DNA of 10,266 bases, taken from contig JACRCS010000382.1 of NCBI GenBank assembly GCA_016218905.1, positions 1 through 10,266 on the forward strand, given 5' to 3'. Positions 5,647-10,266 of this stretch are shown piece after piece; position 1 is the stretch's first letter, and each line of letters begins with the position of its first letter. Made by a program: the position numbers and the translations under genes. The notes beneath the pieces are model-generated. The model saw only the letters and a program-made list of their open reading frames with translations, was not told the DNA's origin and ran no database searches. The DNA comes from Deltaproteobacteria bacterium. GTDB lineage: Bacteria; Desulfobacterota_C; Deferrisomatia; Deferrisomatales; JACRMM01.

Positions 5647-8600
5647 ATGTTCCTCTCCGACCTCTCCATCAAGCGGCCGGTCTTCGCCGCGGTGCTGATG
5701 CTCGCGCTCGTGACGCTCGGGCTCTTCTCGTACCGCCGGCTCCCGCTCGACCTCTATCCCGACGTCGAGATCCCCGTGCTCGTGATCACGACGAAGTTTC
5801 CGGGAGCCTCCCCGGAGTCGGTGGAGCGCGAGGTCACGAAGAAGGTCGAGGAGGCGGTGAACCCCATCGCCGGGATCAAGCACGTCACGTCCACCTCCCT
5901 CGAGGGGGTCTCGTTCGTGGTCGCGCAGTTCCAGCTCGACGTGAGGATCAACGACGCGAGCCAGGAGGCGCGCGCCAAGGTGGGGGCGATCCGGGGCGAG
6001 CTGCCTCAGGGCATCGAGGAGCCGGTCATCCAGAAGGTGGACTTCTCGGCCATGCCGATCGTCTCCCTCGCCGTGCGCTCCGAGACCCTCTCCCCCCGGG
6101 AGCTCTCCACGCTGGTGGAGAAGAAGGTGAAGCGCCGGCTCGAGAACGTCTCGGGTGTCGGCAAGGTCGACCTCGTCGGCCTCGCCAAGCGGGAGGTGAG
6201 CGTTCGCATCGACCCGCGGCGCCTGGAGGCCCTGGGGATGGGCGTGGACGAGGTCGTCGCCGGCCTTCGGAGCGAGAGCGTCAACACCCCGCTCGGGAGG
6301 CTCACCCGGGCCGGCGCGGAGGTCCCGCTCCGCGTCTCCGGCAAACCCTCCACCGTCGACCGGTTCGGTCCCATGGTGATCGCCCAGCGAAACGGCCGGC
6401 CGGTGACCTTGGACGACGTGGCCGAGGTCGTCGACGGGGTGGAGGAGCAGCGCACGCTCGCCTTCGTCGACGGGGCCGCGGCCATCGGAATCAACATCCA
6501 GAAGCAGGTCGGGAGGCTCCGCTCCGAGCTGCCGGCGGGCACCTCCCTGAATGTCGTGCGGGACGCCTCGATCTTCATCCGGGAGTCGGTGGAGGACGTG
6601 GTCAACTCCCTCGTCCTCGGAGGGCTCCTGACGGTCTTCATCGTCTTCTGCTTCCTCAACTCCTGGCGCTCCACCGTCATCACCGGCCTCACGCTCCCGG
6701 TCTCGGTGATCTCGTCCTTCATCGTCATGAACTTCATGGGGATGACGCTCAACGTCATGACGCTGATGGCCCTCTCCCTCGCGATCGGGCTCCTGATCGA
6801 CGACGCCATCGTCGTGCGGGAGAACATCGTGCGGCACCTGGAGCGGGGGAAGGACCACTTCACGGCGGCCCGCGATGGAACGGCCGAGATCGGCCTCGCG
6901 GTCCTGGCCACGACCTTCTCGATCGTCGCCGTCTTCGTGCCGGTCGCCTTCATGAAGGGCATCGTCGGCCGCTTCTTCTTCTCCTTCGGGATCACGGTCA
7001 CTTTCGCGGTGCTCGTCTCCCTCTTCGTCTCCTTCACCCTCGACCCCATGCTCTCGTCGCGCTGGGTGGATCCGGACATCGAAGGGAAGGGAGGGCGCCA
7101 CTTCGTCGGGCGGCTCCTGGAGCGTTTCAACGGCCTGTTCGATCGGGCGGCCGACGTGTACCGCGCGATGATCGGGTGGGCCCTCGATCACCGAAAGAGC
7201 GTGCTCCTCGTCGCCGTCCTCGCCTTCGCCGGCGGGGTCGGCGTCTTCGGCACGCTGGAGTCGAACTTCATGCCGGCCGTCGACCGGGGCGAGTTCCAGG
7301 TGGAGTTCAAGACCGCCCCGGACGCCTCGGTGAGCGAGAGCCGCAACCGCCTGGAAGCCGTGCTCCGCGAGATCAGGGCCCTTCCCGAGGTGGCCCTGAC
7401 GTACGCGAGCATCGGGGCCGGCGACCGGACCGTCCGCGACGGGTCCTTCTTCGTCAAGCTCGTGGAGAAGAGCCGGCGGCAACGGTCGGACGCGGAAGTC
7501 CGGCGCGAGCTGCGGGCGCGGCTGCAGAAGATCCCGGGGATCGTCTCCTCCATCCTGGAGGCCGACAGCTTCCAGGGCCAGAAGGCGCTCCAGGTGAACC
7601 TGCGCGGCGACGACATCGAGCTCCTCAAGAAGTACGGAGCCGAGCTCAAGCGCGAGGTCCGGCAGATTCCGGGGATCGTCGACCTGGAGGTGAGTCTCGA
7701 GCACGACGTCCCCGAGTACCGGTTCGTGGTGGACCGGGAGCGGGCCGCCGACGCGGGCGTCACGACGGCCGAGGTGGTGCGCACGGTCGGGACCCTCGTC
7801 GGAGGGCAGGCCGTCTGCACCTTCGAGGATGAGGATGGCGACGCCGTGGACGTCAGGGTGCGGCTCCCCGAGGGGCTGCGCCAGGACGTGGGCCAGGTGC
7901 AGTCGCTCCGCCTGGCGGTGCCGAGGTCCGGCACCACGTCCCTCGTGCCGCTGGGCGAGCTCGTGAGGTACGAGATGAAGACGACACCCACCGAGATCGG
8001 CCGGCAGGACCTCTCGCGGCAGGTGGTGCTCTCGGCGAACCTGGACGGGCTGCCGCTGGGAACGGCGGTGAAGGAGGTCCAGAAGGCGGCCGCGCGGGTG
8101 CCGATGGCGCCGGGCTACCGGGTCGTCTTCTCCGGCGAGGCCGAGGACATGGCCGAGTCCTTCGGCTACATGGCCGAGGCGCTCCTCCTCGCCGTCATCT
8201 TCGTCTACCTGATCCTCGCCGCGCAGTTCGAGTCGTTCATCGACCCGCTCTCGATCATGCTCTCCCTGCCTCTCTCCCTCGTGGGAATGGCCGGCATGTT
8301 GCGGCTCACGGGTGACACGATCAGCATCATGAGCCTGATCGGGCTGATCATGCTGATGGGGCTCGTCACGAAGAACGCGATCCTTCTCGTGGACTACGCG
8401 AAGATTCTCCGGGCCCAGGGCCTGGAGCGCCGGGAGGCCCTGATCACTGCCGGCCGCACCCGTCTCCGGCCCATCCTGATGACGACCCTCGCGATGATCT
8501 TCGGCATGCTGCCTCTGGCCCTGGAGCTCGGGGCGGGCGCGGAGATGCGCGCTCCCATGGCCCGCGCCGTCATCGGCGGGCTCATCACCTCGACCTTTCT

Positions 8601-10068
8601 GACGCTCCTGGTCGTCCCGGTGGTCTACACGGCGCTCGACGACTTCGCGGCTTGGGTGCGCCGCGCCTGGACCGGCCGCGCCCGCGCCAAGGGGCGGCCC
8701 GAGGAGGATCGAGTGCCGGCGCTCAACCAGCGGCGCAAGCTCCTGGGCCTCTTCGGCCTCGTGGTCTTGGCGGTGTTCGCCGGATTGGCGGCGGCGAAGC
8801 CCTCCCGGAGCCAAGAGCCGGCCGGCCCCCCGGTCCAGGTCCTCACCTTGGAGGAGGCCCTGCGGCTCTCGGCAGAGCGGAACCGGGACATCCAGAAGGC
8901 GCTGGAGCTTCGAAACTCGCTCGAGGGCCGGTACGAGGAGGAGCGGGCGGCGGCCCTGCCGCAGGTGACCCTCACGGCGAGCGCCCTGCGGCAGCGGGAC
9001 AAGAGCCAGATCCAGTCGATCCCCGGCTTCGGCACCATCAGCCCGCCGGCGACCACCGTGGCCACGGCGGAGGCGGGCCTGAGCCAGGCCCTCTTCACCT
9101 GGGGACAGGTCGGCGCCGCCATCCGCGCGGCGAGGGTGGGGCTCCTGACCGCGGACGACCAGCTCCGGGTCGCCCGCCAGGCGGCGGCCCGCGACGTCAC
9201 CCAGTCGTTCTACGACGTGCTCGTGGCGAAGGAGCTCCACGCCGTCGCCCGGCAGGCGCTGGAGCAGAGGCTGCGCCACTTCGACGAGGCGAAGAAGCGG
9301 TACTCGGCCGGCGTGGCCACGGAGTTCGACGTGCTCTCGGGAGAGGTCGCCGTCGCCAATGCGAGACCCGACGTGATCCGGACGGAGAACCTGATCCGCC
9401 TCGCCCGGGACCAGCTCCGGTTCCTCCTCGCCATCGCTGACCGGGAGGTGGACGTGCAGGGCAGCCTCGACGTCCGGGAGGAGCCGGTCCCGAGCTACGA
9501 AGAAGCCCTGGAGGCGGCGAAGCGGTACCGGCCGGAGCTCGCCAACCTGCGCCACCAGATCGGCGTCGCGCGCGAGGTCGTCACGATCCGCGGGGCGGGG
9601 GACAAGCCTCGGGTGGACCTCAAGGCCGCCTGGGGGTACCGGCACTTGGACCTGGGCGCACAGGATCACTCCGGACCCGAGTGGAACGCCGGCGTGGTCG
9701 CGAGCTGGCCGATCTTCGACGGCTTCCGGACGCAGGGACGGGTCGCCCAGGCCAAGAGCGACCTCGCGAGCCTCCGCCTGGACGAGCTGAAGCTTCTCGA
9801 CGGCGTCGCGCTCAACGTCCGCGAAGCGGTCAACGCCGTCCGCCAGGCCGCGGAGACGGTGAACGCCCTCTCCGGGACGGTGAACCAGGCCGATCGGCTC
9901 CTTTACATGGCGGAGAAGGGGTTCGAGTACGGCGTGAAGACGAAGCTCGAGGTGGACGACGCCGAGTTCAACCTGATCCAGGCCCGGAGCAACCTGGCCA
10001 CCGCCCGCCGCGACTACCTGGTGGCGCGGGTCACGCTGGAGTGGGTGATGGGGAGGCTCGGGGAGTGA
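5647..10068 (+). CDS. HAE-type RND efflux pump fused in frame to a TolC-type outer-membrane channel
   Basis: One uninterrupted 1473-codon frame holding two normally separate proteins. Codons 1-1022 are a complete proton-driven RND drug pump: TM1 (about 11-29), first periplasmic loop (30-318), TM2-6 (about 322-468), TM7 (519-535), second loop (540-840), TM8-12 (842-995). Asp385-Asp386 in LLIDDAIVV (TM4) and Lys909 in GLVTKNAILLVDYAK (TM10) are the proton-relay residues, and the DD pair marks the hydrophobe/amphiphile rather than heavy-metal class. Codons 1023-1473 are a full-length TolC-like protein. They comprise a signal-peptide-like hydrophobic stretch (1032-1050) and two OEP repeats, starting near LTLEEAL (1066) and PSYEEAL (1283). 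RND C-termini lie in the cytoplasm, so the hydrophobic stretch could carry the channel across the membrane as a thirteenth span or be cleaved. Start: ATG after GGGGGGAGGG, abutting the adaptor stop. A lost stop codon or base error near 8710 must be considered. Confidence 0.85.
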   Translation: MFLSDLSIKRPVFAAVLMLALVTLGLFSYRRLPLDLYPDVEIPVLVITTKFPGASPESVEREVTKKVEEAVNPIAGIKHVTSTSLEGVSFVVAQFQLDVRINDASQEARAKVGAIRGELPQGIEEPVIQKVDFSAMPIVSLAVRSETLSPRELSTLVEKKVKRRLENVSGVGKVDLVGLAKREVSVRIDPRRLEALGMGVDEVVAGLRSESVNTPLGRLTRAGAEVPLRVSGKPSTVDRFGPMVIAQRNGRPVTLDDVAEVVDGVEEQRTLAFVDGAAAIGINIQKQVGRLRSELPAGTSLNVVRDASIFIRESVEDVVNSLVLGGLLTVFIVFCFLNSWRSTVITGLTLPVSVISSFIVMNFMGMTLNVMTLMALSLAIGLLIDDAIVVRENIVRHLERGKDHFTAARDGTAEIGLAVLATTFSIVAVFVPVAFMKGIVGRFFFSFGITVTFAVLVSLFVSFTLDPMLSSRWVDPDIEGKGGRHFVGRLLERFNGLFDRAADVYRAMIGWALDHRKSVLLVAVLAFAGGVGVFGTLESNFMPAVDRGEFQVEFKTAPDASVSESRNRLEAVLREIRALPEVALTYASIGAGDRTVRDGSFFVKLVEKSRRQRSDAEVRRELRARLQKIPGIVSSILEADSFQGQKALQVNLRGDDIELLKKYGAELKREVRQIPGIVDLEVSLEHDVPEYRFVVDRERAADAGVTTAEVVRTVGTLVGGQAVCTFEDEDGDAVDVRVRLPEGLRQDVGQVQSLRLAVPRSGTTSLVPLGELVRYEMKTTPTEIGRQDLSRQVVLSANLDGLPLGTAVKEVQKAAARVPMAPGYRVVFSGEAEDMAESFGYMAEALLLAVIFVYLILAAQFESFIDPLSIMLSLPLSLVGMAGMLRLTGDTISIMSLIGLIMLMGLVTKNAILLVDYAKILRAQGLERREALITAGRTRLRPILMTTLAMIFGMLPLALELGAGAEMRAPMARAVIGGLITSTFLTLLVVPVVYTALDDFAAWVRRAWTGRARAKGRPEEDRVPALNQRRKLLGLFGLVVLAVFAGLAAAKPSRSQEPAGPPVQVLTLEEALRLSAERNRDIQKALELRNSLEGRYEEERAAALPQVTLTASALRQRDKSQIQSIPGFGTISPPATTVATAEAGLSQALFTWGQVGAAIRAARVGLLTADDQLRVARQAAARDVTQSFYDVLVAKELHAVARQALEQRLRHFDEAKKRYSAGVATEFDVLSGEVAVANARPDVIRTENLIRLARDQLRFLLAIADREVDVQGSLDVREEPVPSYEEALEAAKRYRPELANLRHQIGVAREVVTIRGAGDKPRVDLKAAWGYRHLDLGAQDHSGPEWNAGVVASWPIFDGFRTQGRVAQAKSDLASLRLDELKLLDGVALNVREAVNAVRQAAETVNALSGTVNQADRLLYMAEKGFEYGVKTKLEVDDAEFNLIQARSNLATARRDYLVARVTLEWVMGRLGE
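8702..8715 (+). promoter_or_regulatory. Internal Shine-Dalgarno and GTG start for the TolC-like part
   Basis: AGGAGG (8702-8707) lies 5 nt before an in-frame GTG (8713-8715). Translation from it gives a basic, then hydrophobic, then Ala-Ala-Ala signal peptide leading straight into the TolC domain. This is the layout of a normal separate gene start. It suggests the channel may be made alone as well as fused. Confidence 0.6.
8713..10068 (+). CDS. Alternative internal CDS: stand-alone TolC-family outer-membrane efflux protein
   Basis: This is the 3' part of the fused frame read as its own 451-codon gene, a normal length for TolC/OprM-type channels. Its own ribosome binding site, GTG start and Sec signal peptide (basic NQRRK, hydrophobic stretch, likely cleavage after LAAA) are all present. 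There is no lipobox cysteine. Two OEP repeats follow, with coiled-coil regions rich in Ala, Arg and Glu such as EEALEAAKRYRPELANLRHQ. The channel would form the outer-membrane exit duct of the pump. Either it is translated independently by re-initiation inside the larger frame, or the preceding stop codon is missing from this sequence: the codon before GTG is CGA, one base from TGA. The family is certain; separate expression is inference. Confidence 0.5.
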   Translation: MPALNQRRKLLGLFGLVVLAVFAGLAAAKPSRSQEPAGPPVQVLTLEEALRLSAERNRDIQKALELRNSLEGRYEEERAAALPQVTLTASALRQRDKSQIQSIPGFGTISPPATTVATAEAGLSQALFTWGQVGAAIRAARVGLLTADDQLRVARQAAARDVTQSFYDVLVAKELHAVARQALEQRLRHFDEAKKRYSAGVATEFDVLSGEVAVANARPDVIRTENLIRLARDQLRFLLAIADREVDVQGSLDVREEPVPSYEEALEAAKRYRPELANLRHQIGVAREVVTIRGAGDKPRVDLKAAWGYRHLDLGAQDHSGPEWNAGVVASWPIFDGFRTQGRVAQAKSDLASLRLDELKLLDGVALNVREAVNAVRQAAETVNALSGTVNQADRLLYMAEKGFEYGVKTKLEVDDAEFNLIQARSNLATARRDYLVARVTLEWVMGRLGE

Positions 10069-10091
10069 GCGCGCTAGGCGCGCTCGGTTTT
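10067..10091 (+). terminator. Terminator hairpin beginning within the stop codon of the efflux operon
   Basis: GAGCGCGC (10067-10074) and GCGCGCTC (10078-10085) form a perfect 8-bp GC-rich stem with the loop TAG. Its first two bases are the last two of the TGA stop. The tail reads GGTTTTCGGTT, moderately T-rich. This is a plausible rho-independent terminator for the operon. Confidence 0.55.
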
Positions 10092-10118
10092 CGGTTCTCG
10101 GTTCTCGGTTTTCGGTTC
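10084..10118 (+). repeat. Five tandem copies of the heptamer TCGGTTY
   Basis: Units in order: TCGGTTT, TCGGTTC, TCGGTTC, TCGGTTT, TCGGTTC, with no gaps. Only the last base alternates. The first unit overlaps the terminator stem. The array is a short microsatellite that could vary in copy number; no role is evident. Confidence 0.8.
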
Positions 10119-10159
10119 TACTGAAAACTTCCAAGTGAATGGCGACCGGGTCTCCCTTC

Positions 10160-10251
10160 TTCGTCATTCCGGCATGGACGCCGGAATCCAGTGCGCCATG
10201 GATGGACCCTCCTGGGCCCTGGACCCCGGCAATCCGTGCCGGGGTGACGGA
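10160..10251. repeat. REP/MITE-like palindromic element with a four-way-junction fold
   Basis: Outer arms CGTCA (10162-10166) and TGACG (10245-10249) enclose three arms that follow each other with no unpaired base. These are TTCCGGC-ATGGAC-GCCGGAA (10167-10186), TCCAG...CTGGA (10187-10223, with a small imperfect stem inside), and CCCCGGCA-ATCCG-TGCCGGGG (10224-10244). This is the look of a short dispersed intergenic repeat of the CGTCATTCCGGC type that I recall from many proteobacterial genomes. Multiple genomic copies would be needed to confirm it. Confidence 0.6.
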
Positions 10252-10266
10252 AAAGAGGCCGGAGTC

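Noticed and set aside
4515..7832. Long + strand open frame in another frame across adaptor and pump
   Set aside because: Arg/Gly/Pro-rich shadow crossing two well-supported genes, with no recognisable motif.
10084..10118. CRISPR-like array
   Set aside because: Seven-base units with no spacers are a simple tandem repeat.
5125..10167. Very long antisense open frame (about 1680 codons) opposite the efflux genes
   Set aside because: It is a by-product of GC-rich third codon positions in the real + strand genes. Its translation is a low-complexity Arg/His/Asp/Glu/Gly mixture with no domain, and no ribosome binding site is evident.

Overview
The window is a high-GC segment of a Gram-negative bacterium (lipoprotein adaptor, outer-membrane channel, periplasmic multiheme cytochrome). 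The multiheme c-type cytochrome, a DmsB/CooF-type Fe-S protein, a corrinoid-methyltransferase-like UroD protein and a -24/-12 (sigma-54) promoter together suggest an anaerobic or metal/electron-respiring 'deltaproteobacterial' lineage (Desulfobacterota/Myxococcota-like). That placement is inference from gene content, not from a marker gene.

Layout, all genes on the + strand. (1) 1-1448: the 3' end of a polyferredoxin electron-transfer subunit, then a UroD-superfamily protein with the His-X-Cys...Cys zinc ligands of MtaA/MtbA-type methyltransferases. (2) 1449-1944: about 500 bp without a gene and visibly less GC-rich. It holds several dyads, a strong sigma-54 promoter candidate at 1822-1837 and a hairpin abutting the next ribosome binding site. 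(3) 1945-3441: an exported octaheme cytochrome with two OmpL47/Ig-like repeats and an extra C-terminal domain. (4) 3442-3820: a run of three back-to-back hairpins (probable 3'-UTR/terminator), then a promoter with a palindromic candidate operator. (5) 3821-10068: a tightly packed efflux operon of TetR regulator, membrane-fusion lipoprotein, and one 1473-codon ORF. That ORF joins a complete HAE-type RND pump (codons 1-1022) in frame to a complete TolC-type outer-membrane channel (codons 1023-1473). (6) 10069-10266: a hairpin terminator that starts inside the stop codon, five tandem heptamers, and a dispersed-repeat-like element whose arms form a gap-free four-way junction.

The efflux genes are coupled by an ATGA overlap (tetR/adaptor) and a TAG-ATG abutment (adaptor/pump), so regulator, adaptor, pump and channel should come from one message, probably repressed by the TetR protein at the promoter near 3753-3787.

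The most unusual feature is the pump-channel fusion. The channel part keeps its own Shine-Dalgarno, GTG start and signal peptide, and the codon just before that GTG is CGA, one transition away from TGA. The locus therefore looks like a normal two-gene arrangement that lost its stop codon, or a real tripartite-pump fusion that may also express a free channel. A sequencing error at base 8710 must be excluded.
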